A stretch of 64,000 bases of DNA from Blasia pusilla (taxonomy: Eukaryota > Marchantiophyta > Marchantiopsida > Blasiales). Location of the stretch: the NCBI GenBank assembly GCA_050084515.1, contig CM114271.1, forward strand, positions 34,410,001-34,474,000, given 5' to 3'. Shown in pieces: positions 24,523 through 36,701 of this stretch; the first letter of the stretch is position 1; each line of letters opens with the position of its first letter. Under the pieces are notes generated by a model. The model saw nothing but the letters and a program-made list of their open reading frames with translations, made no database searches and was not told where the DNA came from. Made by a program: the position numbers and the translations under genes.

Positions 24523-25625
24523 ATGCGGCCGAAGTCGTTAGGACCCGGCCCCATGGGCAAGATGTCTATTTGGATGTTTATTATCTTGATGGATCATATC
24601 GCCCATGTAGAGGAGGGGGACTTGTTATTTCAACAACAACTGAGATCTGCACGAGCTCTTCTTCCTCTTGCTACACAAGCAATTCTACCCCCTTTCAGTC
24701 AACTGATTACGGAAGGGCTTGATCGACTTCAAGAGCATATCTCCGAGAATCTGCATCAAATCAACTTTTCTAGCATTCTCTCCGAGGCATCCTCTGACGC
24801 TAATCGAGCTCGTCTACGTCCATGTGCACATACCGGAGCGGGGGCGTGGATTACTGCAAATCCTCTTATTCTTCCATTTCGTCTTCCTCGAAGTATATTC
24901 TCGACAGCTTTGCGGTTACGTCTTGGACTTCCCCATCCTTCTCTCTAAGGTGTGCCCAATTTTGTATGCGGGGATCCCATTGATGCCAAGGGTATCCATA
25001 TTCTCCGATGTGCACATGGTGAAGAACGAACGGCCACACATGATGTCATTAGAGAGGCGGTAGCATCGGTGGCTCGTACTGTAGGATACACCGTTGGGTA
25101 AGAGCAACTCCACGTCCTACCTTCAACCACACAAGCAACCTCTCGTCGGAGAGTGGATCTTGTTATGTCTCGAGGTGGATTCCGGACACTTGGTGATGTG
25201 GTGGTTGCTGATCCAACATGTTCTGACTTGGTGTGTCGAGCCGTACATACCAAAGGTTTGGCGGCACAAGCTGCAACAAGAATCAAAGAGTTAAGTTATG
25301 TTGTGAGACATGCGACTCATGGATTTATTCCTTTTGAGTGGAATTATTCAATCATTTACATATGTCTTTTGATACTTTCTTGAAAACATGTGCTCACCAC
25401 TCCCTCGAGAATCATCACCTTGCCCCTTCCCGTAGTCCTCTCTCGGTAGTTACTACTTATTTTTGGCAATGCATCTCAGTGGCCTTACAACGTGCACAAG
25501 CCTTGGCATTGATACGTCGTGCGGAGGTGGTGGGGGGTCGCTCGCCTCGTTGTCCATTCACATCTGACCAACCACTAGTGTTCTTGTCAGATTTATTTCA
25601 GGCTATCAATCGCGTAGCTCGTTGA
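24523..25625 (+). pseudogene. C-terminal relic of a reverse-transcriptase-family retroelement protein
   Basis: Pieces in three frames follow the order seen in a family of plant, algal and protist RT proteins. First comes GAGAWITANP and then ALRLRLGLP. Next is a Cys/His cluster, ILRCAHGEERTATHDVIREA. After that come RRRVDLVMSRGG and LGDVVVADP, then AAQAATRIKELSYVVRH and FIPFEWN, and finally SVALQRAQALALIRRA. RRRVDLV..DVVVADP resembles a PD-(D/E)XK restriction-like endonuclease core, as in some non-LTR elements; that assignment is inferred. No RT palm domain (YADD) is present upstream. At least one in-frame stop and two frameshifts make it dead. Short direct repeats flank it. Confidence 0.6.
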
Positions 25626-25836
25626 GCCGGTGTTTGCGTCGGCTTGTTTCCTCTTTTGAACTGTTATTACCTTTCTTTGTCCTCTTTTGAAGTTTATTCT
25701 ATAATAAAGTGGATATATTTCAATCATCTAACAGGCGCGAAAACCACTATTTCCAATGGGCTCCTTACACGGTCACGCCGACCCCAACCGTCCATGCAAC
25801 CCAAGGAGCCGGCCGCATGAGGCCGGGAGGTCGCGG

Positions 25837-25861
25837 CCTAAATTTTGTTGGCGCATAAACG
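25837..25861 (+). repeat. Short direct repeat flanking the RT relic (right copy)
   Basis: CCTAAATTTTGTTGGCGCATAAACG in two parts (CCTAAATTTTG, TTGGCGCATAAACG) matches 24337-24360 except for a few bases, about 1.5 kb away in direct orientation. It may be a terminal or target repeat of the retroelement. Confidence 0.5.
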
Positions 25862-26235
25862 CTTTTCAATGCATATCTAACCGTTTATGCTGAAACCCTA
25901 TGTACTTCCTTGGCTTGTCCAACGGAAATACACATGAGGTCGCCGCGACCTCTACGGAGGAGAAGGTTCGAAGGTAAATTCCTGCGACGTCGCGGTAAGG
26001 GTATCACGACTATCGCGCGATGCATGCAGTTTCGTGAGACGGTCGATACGAACAACGTATCTCTTATCCGGTTTGTTCACGCGCTCCTCCCCAGAGTCGA
26101 CGGGAGGATGCTCAGTGAGTGTCTGTCTGGGCTGAGGGCGGAGTGACTAGTGTGGATTGGCCTTCCGAGAAACTTGAGCGTTTTCTTTCTGATTTCCAAT
26201 TTCGATTTTCACAGCGGACGTGTTGGAGTCGTAAA

Positions 26236-29200
26236 ATGGTGCTCCTCGTTGAGAAGGTTGTTGCGGTTGTCGCGTGTCCATCGCTGTCGTGCGGTGTGTC
26301 ACAGAGGCGCGTACCGTCGCGTCTCAGTTCTACGGAATGCGGACTGGGCTTGTCCCACCGAATGAGGACCAACTTCACAGGGAACCGTCTTTCTTCTCAC
26401 GACGAACTATCCAGCAGCGTTTTCCATAACTTCCATTTTTCAGAGAGGTGATTACTACTCAGAATTCCTATTTTCACCATGTCTCCCAAACGAAAGTTCT
26501 GAATTTGTAAGTGTTTGCGCTGAGATGAGCTGAAAAAGTGTCACGTCATCAGCCGAGCTGCGGAGACATGTACTTTGCTCGCTTGCTTACCAAGTGAAAA
26601 GGTTTTTCTTCAAGGTGGAATTCGCGGCTGCTCTACGAAGCAGTCGTTTTTGGGCTAATCTGTCAATAGACCGACAGAAAGATTGCTCTTCTTTTCTTCC
26701 AGAGTAGAATGTCTGAACAATGATCGTGTTCCCAGATATGTGATGTCCCGGGTTCCTTGGCCACTGCGAAGGAATTTAGCCACTTAATTTCTGAAGTCAT
26801 TGATGTCATTTCTCGAGTCCAATTCTCGACAATGCTGTTGCTGACCACATTGCCATATTTGTAGATGTAGGACCCCATGAACAAGGTAGAATTGCTCATT
26901 GACACTGAATTATCGGTGAAAAACTCTGTACCGACTCTTACATAGAACGACAACTTTGACGCTGATGAATGCTGGCTCGACTTTAATTTTCCTACTTTTC
27001 CGTTTCCAGGGGGACCCTAACTACAGTACAGCGTTCTACGGTATGCGCTGCCGGAGCAAAGACGAAACCCTTAGGTACCGTGCTTGCTTGCACTTTATTC
27101 ATCTGTTCCGTCCAATGATCTCTATCTTTCTGCTTCTTCAGATGCAGACGACCACCGGAAGCTTAATGTTCATCTTTTGCTTCTTACTTTTCACTCCCGA
27201 GGCCAGAGATATCGTCTTGAGTACGATGGTCAGACTCTCCGTCGTCTGGAAGTGATAAATAAGTAATTCAAGTACTTGCGATCTTGGGTCTCCCTTCACT
27301 GTACTCTGTATTGGACATCACAGTCACCGCTCGATATTCTGTCTTTGAAGGTGGGGAAGAGGCTGTCGGGAAGGACCACTTTCGTGTCTATAATTGTATC
27401 TAGGGTTTACGTTGTAACCTACGGTATTGCCCGAGTCACAAGTGTTGCTGTCAGCGAGCCACGAATTCTAGGACATGTGAAGTAAGAATTATCAGCGTGC
27501 TAATCGGCAGTGGATATTCTATGAACTCAGCAATTTCACGTTTAGTCCAAGGTTTTTGTCCACGGAAACTTAGGTTTCGAGTCCCACTTAAGTTGAATCT
27601 AATAGACCCAACAAGGAATTTTAGCCAAGATAAGTTTCATTTGAGATTGGATTTACGTAGGGAGCTTTTGTAGCTCGATGCTTATGTCAACAGACACAAT
27701 GCGGGTCTAAATACAGAATGGCCAAGTTTCCTTACGACAGCCACGAAATCAAATATATGTGTATATCCAAGAAAATTTGCACACGAGCTTTGCAATAAAT
27801 CGCCGCGAGCCTCAAGTAACTTTTCGTCTCTTACTGCTCTTGGTGGAAATCTATCTTGCAAAGTTGTTCTCTGATCTCGATTTTCACCAACTGTGCTATT
27901 TGCAGCTCCAGGTGTCGCTCCCGGAGCGGATAGCTCAAAAATTAAACCCCTTACCATCAAGGACGCGCAGATTGTTGCCGAGCCACCTCAAAATAACACA
28001 ATGAGGGTAAGTGATCACGAAAATATTACCGTCCACCATATCCTTCCTTTGATAGGACGTTCGGTGACTTCATATGTTATTGATAGATGCTTGACACTGT
28101 CCCAAAGCATACGGTGCTTTGGGACAGTGTCTAGCCTACGGTGCTGGATCCCTGAATCAAGTTCAGGGACGAGCTTTTGGTTCTTCCTTCCCTAGTTTGG
28201 TATGGGAAATTTACTTCTCGAATTTTTTGAACTACCAGATGTTAGGCAACCGTGTAGTGTTGTAGATTATGATGACAGGAGCCATGAGTACTTCGCATGT
28301 ATGGCAGGAATTCCTTTTGGTTATCGTCTTTCTGTCTAAGCGCTTGCGTTGGACAATGAGAGCAGCATCCTCACTACTACATCTTGATTGCCGCAAAGAG
28401 AGTACAAAAGAATTATGGTTTGGGTTATTTCGGTAGATCATTGAATGTGTTTGCACTTGTCAAGAAGTATTGCTCACCATGGAGACGCTTTGTTCCTTTC
28501 TTTCACCTACTGCGTTCAAACTCGACACCAAAGTTGGACTATCAAGGAGGGACGCCTTTGGTGAACTGGTGATCAACGAAAACATTACATTGGATGAGAA
28601 ATCAACTTGTAGCAGTGGTAGAAACAGTGCTTTGGCTATCTTTATCCTCTTCCAGTTAGTAAACCCAGTGTCTACATGATATAGCTCCGAACACAAACGG
28701 ACGACAGGGCTCTTAGTTGAAGAATTTTCCCCCGGTTGTCGGTCAAGACCCTGTATTTTGCTACTTCAGGTTCTGGTGAGGGTTTTGAGTTAAGATGCAC
28801 TCTGAATGTCAAGAACGCATATTCTCAACACCTGAAAATTATTCTGATTCATTTCTTCTTGTCACGGAAAGCACTTCAGTTTTCAAAGCTTCTCCCGGTG
28901 GGTTTAGATGATATAAGCTATCGTAACCTTTCCCAATCTCTAGCTTTGCTTGTTTTGGCAATCAGCAATGCGTGTAGCTTGAACGTTTTCCTTCATTTCT
29001 TTCACTAATTCCTGAACTGGGGGAGAGCAAGGATAAACCATCCCTTGTTAACGACATTCTGAAATTCTATCTTCTGGAAGCATGATCTGTGATTTAGGCT
29101 TCAATTCCTTCCCAGCTTGGAGTGCACTAATCAATACCATTTCTGTCCCATTTGTGGATTCAGATTAGGGTGGATGTTAACGGGAGTGACACACAACGGG

Positions 29201-32200
29201 CATTTGACACCGTACTCAGAGATCTAGCGAAAAACGCTCCGCCTGTGCCTGGATTCCGTAAAGCTAAAGGAGGTGAGTGCCAACATCTGTTCCCATGTGT
29301 GTGACATGTTCACCCAATTACCTAACTGAGATGACTTCCGAGACTTGTCTGAAGTTCATAAGCTCGTGAATTTTCGTGCGAACGGGACCCATAAATTTTC
29401 CATGATTTCCGCTCGCTTCCTTCATTATCTTGGGGGGCATTCGATTCTGAAATCCAACACTATCGTCCCAAATTGTTTTTCCCGTTAGATGGGGCTTTCT
29501 TCCATGGCTCCAATGAACGACGCGGCTTCACACTCTCTCGAGTGTAAGCATATCAATTTCTCTCGAGTGTCTGATTTTGAAGTCTCGGACAACACATTCT
29601 TCCGGAGCGTTGTTGAATGGGAGTGTCGCCCATTTGACATACTGTCCATAGGGTTAAGAGTGAGTTAAGAGTGTCCACACAAAGACTAGAGCCACGAGGC
29701 TTTGACCCAAACGTGACATAGTTGGGATGGAGATCTTACCAAAGCTTCTTCAATGTCCTTATGACGTAAGATCTCATCCGGACTACAATTCATGCCCACG
29801 CTTTCAACGACTCGCTTTGTGGATTCTCTAGACGGTCAGGTATGTTGGAATTACAAAATGCGATCAACCTTCTATAGAGGATGAGTAGACCATAGCATAT
29901 TCATTGTTCTCTGGGCGTCTAGTTTCTAGTTCAAAGTAGACTAGTGGCAATACAGAAGTGTGTTTAGTCGGAGGCAGAGAAAAGCATGCATTCGCGTCTT
30001 GCCGTCTCGTCTCCAGCGATTATGGATGCCGATCACCGTAAGCTCGGATTGGACGCAAGTTCAGTTTCCACAAAGGGCGTCGTCGTCAGTCGTCGTACGC
30101 TATCATCGGGGCGCAAGTTCAGTTGGTTTCGGAGATTGTTCATGGAAGAGCGAGACGGCTGAAAAAACGCATGTTTCGTTATCGCAGTCTTCTGTTTCCA
30201 AATTGCATCGTCCTTGCGACCTCCCGCTCGTATTCCTACCCCTCTTCCGTTCCTTGTGACCGCGCTTTTCAGTTCAACGGTGGTTGTGATGTGGGAAACA
30301 AACTCCCTGGAATGCCCGAGAGTTGTGTTGGTGGTTGGAGAGCGCTGGTTGCTGGCAGCACGAGCGCCCGCGCTTCCAGCAAAGCATCTGGTTGCGAAAA
30401 TCCTCCGCAACGAGAACTTCTCTTTTGTCAGTGATCTGCCTTGGAGAGATTTCATTTCCTCCAGAGTTGCAACCATCTGATGCGCAACTCAGCAAGCTTA
30501 ATTCCGAGCAGTTATGCGATGAGATGGATAGCTGGGATGAATTTTAGTTCAATCCCTGGCCTCCACGCAAGGGGATGACGGGTCAGTCTGGGCATTGGGG
30601 AAGATTGATTTTGATGGCGAAGCGGGTCCATGTAAGGCACATTCTGCTCGTGTCGGTTGTAGGCTCGAGTAGCCTAATCGATATTTCTACGTCTTAAAAC
30701 GAAAGTCGAAACGGAAGAGTTAATGCGCTCTCTATCCTTCAATCAGCTTACAAGCTTAGGACCGATTGTACTGTTTCATGGCCTCGAAGCTCAGGCAGCG
30801 GAAAACGTAGCAAAACGTTTCCTGCAGGAAATAAATCTGCAAGACTTGTGACTCTGGCTATGGTACGAAGGGCAGAATTGGTGTGCAAATAGCTTGGAAA
30901 ACAAATCTGAGATATGTGCCAAAAGCAGAGTTGGCCTCCGATGCTGCTCATATACCACACATGGACTGAAAAAAAACAATTGGCTTAGTAACTCGGGGCA
31001 AGGATCTTATTTCGAACTCTTGGGTTGATTGTTTTGATTATTTGTTCTGCGCATAACACGGTCTGAACATTAGCAAGTCTTAGCATACAAGTGTGTGCCT
31101 TCTTAGCGTACTGGTGTTGTCGCCAAGGCATACTATGAGATATGTGCATCTATCTCGAGGAGATGGGGCAGGGAACCTTCTGTCGTGTGTGATTGATTTA
31201 CACCGGTACACAGCGCGATGGCTTTTTTCTTACATTCTTTTGTAAGGTCTGGGAAGCTGTTATGGATGCACGTCTAGGGTAGAACCTGGACAAAAATGCA
31301 GCAGTGGCAGGCCCGAAAGGTGGAACTAGCTACCATTCGAATAAGCATGGGTGAACGCTGAGGTGCGTGGTCATGGCTTTTATCAGATTATCCTTTGGGT
31401 CCACAAACCACTGGTCGTTAACCTCTCTCGTCTCCTAAACTTCAAATAGTGGTGAAAGGAAAGGAGATCTCCTACTAGTACCGAAAGTCTCAATGAACAA
31501 TGTGAGGCTCCACTGAAATAGCAGTTTTACTGGGAGTTACGCAGAGTATTTTGAGATATTTTTGTGGGTATTGCATAGATGACCCCATCAACCTGATCAC
31601 GGTGGCTGTCTGCAACCTGCAGTTCTGTGAAACCTGGTTCAAGTCGAAGTTACCAGCAGAGGCTTGCTCTGAACAGGTTTTCATAGCTCTATTGTGCCTG
31701 TGGTTAAGCATAGGCCCAATCTGTAGTAGGTGCTCATGCTGAGTACAACTTGGAATGTGTTGATACCTGAAACCATTCCAGTGGCTTACCCTCCTCTTCC
31801 GACTCATAACCACGTGCCTGGATACTGCCAGTGGAGTGCTCTAGCACCCGGCTGTACTAATCTAGTTAGATCTTGATGTGTTCATTTTGGAAGAGGCGTT
31901 ACTTGAGGGACTTTTTGTAAATGCTTATCATTCATTCTCTTCCCAGTGCAAAAGAGGAAGCACATCACGTTTTCCACAATTTTAGGTGGTAGTCCATGCA
32001 GTCTGGCGATTGCTTCTTCAAAGATGAGATTGTGATAGTAAATGTACCGTCTTTCACGTACTTTCTTTCTGCACCGCCAGCTGACTCAAAATTTTGTTTG
32101 GCTGTCATGTGGCTGCTCGGTTGAACGGGTGGATGCATTTCAGGGAAAACATCGCTCGTAAGTGCCTCCGTCCAAAGCATCTTTACCATGTGCCGAGTTT

Positions 32201-33026
32201 GCCTGTTTGGGCCTCCCACTGCTCTCCTCGTGTTTCCACTCGGTGGATCCGTTGTTGTAGGCTGCATAGGATGCAGTATCATCCCTGTACCCTCGCACAC
32301 CTTTGGAAATTGCTAAGAGAACTAAGTAAAAATGCTGACAATGCATAGAATTCCAATCGATGTTTTAAAACGCTTGTGGATGCTGCTGAGGGTTTAGGGT
32401 TGTGAACAAGCGGTCTGGAGAACATGTTACGAATGCTGAGTCGTACCTTCGTGAGGTCTGACTATATTTTTCTGAAAGACCGGGTCTCGCAATCTGCCAC
32501 AATGATCTGTTTTCGTCGAATTTTCGTCAACAACTTGGAGTTCTTGGTCCTGTAGCCAGAGCAATCTCTGTCACTGTCATCTCACCACGAAGTGTGCATG
32601 ACCTCAGGTGCCACTGAATGTTATCTATCAACTTATGGGCCCAACGCTGGTCAGGAAGTTTGTCATCGAGGAGATCATCAAAGCGACTCTGAATGACTAC
32701 GTAGGAAAGGTACGTCAAAGGCAGAAATTATACGGTTGCTTTCAAATGCGTGGGTGAAACTCTCGTTCCACTTGATAAAATCTCCGAGCTTTCCGAGAAA
32801 TCAACCTGCTAATTGTGGTGTTGACAATTGTGTTTTACTGGAATAGCAGGAAGGCTTGAAAGCAAAGAATCAGCTGAAAACGGACCAGACGAGTGATGAA
32901 CTCGACGCCATTTTCGAGCCAGGGAAAGACTTCGGATTCAATGCCACACTGGAGCTTGAAGAAGAGGATTCTAGTGCAGAAGCGACACGAGAAGTAGAAG
33001 CAGTCGTCACGGAACCAGCTACATAA
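26236..33026 (+). CDS. Trigger-factor-like protein, probably plastid-targeted (seven exons)
   Basis: Exons: 26236-26447, 27010-27074, 27906-28006, 29164-29272, 30828-30847, 32608-32709 and 32850-33026. All junctions are GT-AG, phases agree throughout, and the total is 786 nt (261 residues). The first ~90 residues are Ser/Arg-rich with few acidic residues and include STVCAAGAKTKPL, a likely plastid transit peptide. The mature part has IRVDVNGSDTQRAFDTVLRD, then NAPPVPGFRKAKGG, NVIYQLMGPTLVRKFVIEEI and FEPGKDFGFNATLELE. This matches the short plant proteins annotated as bacterial trigger factor (such as Arabidopsis AT2G30695), which keep the N-terminal ribosome-binding-type domain and the VPGFRKxKGG signature but lack the PPIase and chaperone arms. 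A role in nascent-chain handling in plastids is inferred. Exon 5 is only 20 nt. Exons 1 and 2 rest on phase and transit-like composition and are less certain. Confidence 0.85.
28093..28169. repeat. Two adjacent perfect hairpins in intron 3 of the trigger-factor-like gene
   Basis: 28093-28131 has 17-bp arms GACACTGTCCCAAAGCA and TGCTTTGGGACAGTGTC around TACGG. 28149-28169 has 8-bp arms TCCCTGAA and TTCAGGGA around TCAAG. ACGGTGCT occurs in both the first loop and the spacer between them. These could be a tiny foldback element, or a structured RNA in the intron transcribed with the gene. Confidence 0.85.
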
Positions 33027-34019
33027 ATATATATATAGCTCCTCTGTAATTTAGGCCATTTTAGGTTGTACAATCGTCGAATTATCAAAAACTCCGAATC
33101 TCAGTATCCGCTGCGCAAGTGTTTCACCATATTACTCTTAACCTCCTCCAACGCTCCAGTGGCCCGCTGCCACTTTCCACGGAGTGACCTGACCGCCTTT
33201 CTATTCAGACCATCCACGCGATGCGGAATGTCTAACAACGCATCAGATTGACCTGCTCCACGTTTCTCCCTCGTCATTCTCTCACCAACAGAGCAATCGT
33301 CAATCAACCCCAAGATAGCCTGCGTTGGCTTCACAGTAAGTCAGTCTGAGAGATTCAATGACCACTCTTGAGAAGAAGACCTGCGACAGTGCGACATAGA
33401 TCCTCGACGCGGTCTTGAGACTTTCCCCTTTCTCCTGCATTTCGACACATTTCAGAGGACCGACGCCGCCATGTCGTCATCGCCGAATGTGCCTCGAAGA
33501 TTTCGTCAGAATGCACGGAAGACCAAGTCCGTCCTCCTCCTCCACCAAACCTCTGGAGTCTGGACATGACCTCTGACCCCATGCGCAGTCGCACGGTTGA
33601 CAGTCCAAGTCCCGTCGCCTGTGGTCGTTTCGCCCTCGTCGCTCCGGAAGACTCCGCGAAGTTTTCTTCGCCGTCTTCGGAACCCGTCAAAGTACGAGAC
33701 GGATCACATGCCTTTCCGGGCCCCCAAATCTCGTTTTCCTCGAGGAACGGCCCAATAGCGTGAGAACAAACGTTGCCCGCCCTCTATCTTCCTATGCTTT
33801 TTTTATTGAAGTTTATTATTAAAAGAAAAAAATTTGAGGGAATTTGAAGCGGCCCAAACAAAAGTGGTCCCTACAAGCAGAAACTGCCCAAAAAAAGCCG
33901 TAGAAACTGGAATTAGTTGAGGAAACGGTACACGAAACCAGTATGCTACCCCCACTTAGAGTTTTAAACGGAGGAGGTAGGAAACACTAATAGTATAATA
34001 GAGGTCGGAAACTCCTTAT
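33027..34019. other. 3' flank of the trigger-factor-like gene, no recognised gene
   Basis: 33.1-33.77 kb keeps genic composition. It has overlapping frames at 33355-33690 (-) and 33566-33763 (+), neither matching a known family. AT-rich DNA starts near 33790. Confidence 0.4.
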
Positions 34020-34056
34020 CCTTATTGTCGAATCGGAATCTGATTCGACAATAAGG
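34020..34056. repeat. Perfect 15-bp inverted repeat
   Basis: CCTTATTGTCGAATC and GATTCGACAATAAGG around a 7-base spacer, at the border between genic and AT-rich DNA. Confidence 0.85.
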
Positions 34057-34663
34057 GAGTAATGCACACGGAGATCCTCATAACACGAATAAAAGAAAAG
34101 CCCAAGAATAATATTGTGATATTATTTTGTATCTCATTAATGAGAGAATTAATATTAGTACGGATGTTAGCATGGGATAATTACAAATTCATATTCTAAG
34201 GTGCAAAATAACTTGCATTTTGCATTTGGAATGGACTTCAAATAGGGGCCGTAGTGAAAAGCATTAACACATAAGAAAATGGAATTGACGGAGGAAATAG
34301 AACACGACTTGAAAAGCATTGATACAAAAGAAAATGGAATTGATTGAGGAAACCATGAAAAGCAAGAACACAATATAGAGATCGTAAGAAAAAAACAGGC
34401 CATGAAGAGAAGAGGAAAAGGGATAAAATTTACTAATATAGATAACCCACCACGCCATGAAGAGGAAAGGAAAGGGATAAGAATTACTAATACGATATAG
34501 ATAAAAAAAAATTTATTAACAAGTATTACCAAATGTGTTTATTTGGATTCATATTTCCATTCACATCCGACCATTTAGAAGTTATATCAAAATAATTTGC
34601 ATTCTGCAGCATCAGCATTTGAAATCGACTTAGCATCCAAATGCCACCAGAATACGTGGCAGC

Positions 34664-34665
<2 letters not shown>
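34057..34665. other. AT-rich DNA without a gene
   Basis: Contains a locally duplicated motif near 34250-34480 (GAAAATGGAATTGA and GCCATGAAGAG occur twice). Minus-strand open frames here are low-complexity and match nothing. Confidence 0.45.

Positions 34666-34717
<52 letters not shown>
34666..34717. repeat. (AG)n microsatellite, about 26 units
   Basis: An uninterrupted AG dinucleotide run. The minus-strand open frame over it (Ser-Leu repeats) is an artefact of the repeat. Confidence 0.95.
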
Positions 34718-34719
<2 letters not shown>

Positions 34720-36059
34720 ATTAATGTGGCCTAGTAGAAGGGACCGTAAAAAATGGACCAAAAAATTTATGAATTAGGCACATGAAAGAAGATAGAATTA
34801 AGTGCATTTGAGGGAATTTGAGACCGCAAGAAGATAATGCCCAAAAGGGAAAAAAATGGAAAAAAAAATTAGAAAGTAAATGATGACAGAAATAGAGACA
34901 GACATGACCTTCTTAAGGCCATAATTGTTCCATCACCTCCTAAATCACCAACTAGTGTGACCCTTCAAAGTGTAGGGTAAAACTAAGATAATGACTCATG
35001 AGAGAGTGGGTAGGACAAGAAGATGTGATTGATGGTGTAGGGATATTCATCATGACCCAAGTTTGGATTTAGAGAGCTCCAAATGCATTTTGGATTCGTA
35101 ATTTAAGATAACTAACAAAAGTTTATTTAACCGAGTAATTGTACAATTGAAAGCATAGTGACATGGGGGTGGAACCATGTAGTCGACTAGTAGGGATCCA
35201 CACCAAGTAGTATTGTCTCCACCCGAACTTCATTAAAGCAGAGGATCCAAAGTGTCCTACCATGGAGAAAATAAGTTTCAATAGGGCGTCTCATAAAGCA
35301 AAACTTCCTCCAATTGCTTGACTATAAAACAAAAATGACCTTCATTTACTTCAAAGGATATTTTCTTTTATTAGATTCTGTACTAGTCACAGTGAGGTAC
35401 AGAAACTGGGATTGGACTTTCGGTCGTAAGGAGGTGTGGATCCACCTCCACTAGAACCAAAAGGTTGTAACTATGTAAAAATCGATATAGACATCGCGTC
35501 CACGACTATGGCCTAAATTTTGAGAGGCCCTATTGAGTTGTTGCACCCGTAATTAGCTTCAAACCTACGGGATCAATTGTCCCATCCCATAAGGAAAGGA
35601 AGTGAACCTTGCGAGTGCCCAATGACTCCTCCCACATTGGTTAGTAATGATTTTGAAGGGACATTACGAGTGACCCATAGTAAGACACGTCAGCTCAAAG
35701 TTCATTAATGGAAAAGTTATTACAAGTTACAACCAACCGTATCCTTAAACGGGATAAGTAAGGAAGCAACATATGAAAGCTATAAAAAAACATCCAAATT
35801 CATGGAGATAAAATTTATCATCTTCCCAAACATAGAAAATTTTCTTTGAATAAAATTTTCTATATTAAATTCCCAGGAAAACAAAATTTTCCGTAATGGA
35901 ATATATTGTTCATGAAACCATTAATGTTATGTTGGACGTAAAGGGAAAATATTATGGAAATTTTTGTTGTTGCATAAATTTGTGCTCACAAAGTATTAGA
36001 ATCCCCTATTTGATTACATCTTAACAAAAATTATAATAGTTGCACATCATATCCTTTAC
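34718..36059. other. AT-rich intergenic DNA
   Basis: No gene. A GGATCCACACC motif near 35194 recurs inverted (GGTGTGGATCC) near 35436, with balanced composition between and after them up to about 35700. This may be the body of an unidentified element. Confidence 0.4.
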
Positions 36060-36150
36060 CAAGGTTGCATATGGACAAAGTGTGTATCCGCGGACATGTC
36101 CATGTCCATAGACTGACGTCCATCCTATAGAAGGACATGCCTATGTGGGC
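36060..36150. repeat. Dispersed repeat, copy 2
   Basis: CCAAGGTTGCATATGGACAA and later ATGTGGGCCCC align in order with the copy at 12046-12130. It lies about 0.6 kb beyond the 3' end of the hAT transposase relic and could be its terminal region. Confidence 0.5.
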
Positions 36151-36701
36151 CCCATCTCTCCCTTCTTTCTTGTCCCTCCTCTTCCCCTCGTGATCCTCAC
36201 TTTCTCATTTCTTCCTCCTGCCACCTCCACTAAGTCCCAGGGTCCGGACAGTTTTTTCCCGTTCAACCCGTAGATTTTCGGGACCTTCGACGTATATTCA
36301 GAAATTATGTTTAAGGTTCCGGTAGGAAGAGCTTAAAAAAAATTAGACAGCTATTTACTGAGATTAAATATTTTAAGGGATACATTTATGAAATGTTTTT
36401 AATCAGATCGGTGCATTTGTGGGATTTGTGTTTGCAAGCGGCCAATTTCTGACGGCTTGAAATTTGTCTCGGATATTTTCTGTAAAGTTTTCCCACTACA
36501 GGAATGAAGCTGCTTTGGCACTCCCTTTTTCTCTCCATTTTCTATTTACATTTGCCTCACTTGGAAATTCTTTTCACATCCTTGGCAGGATTTGAACCTG
36601 GCCAAACCTCCCACCCCTTGGGAGCAAAGGATTACATGCAATTAAAACATCAATCCTTATTGTGAATTTCTTTGCCTAAGTTGTCCCTATGATCCTTTCA
36701 C

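Noticed and set aside
30033-30476. 147-codon minus-strand open frame
   Set aside because: It lies inside intron 4 of the trigger-factor-like gene, overlaps several + frames, and matches no family; most likely chance in GC-balanced DNA.
34526-34720. Minus-strand open frame of Ser-Leu repeats
   Set aside because: It is a translation of the (AG)n microsatellite.
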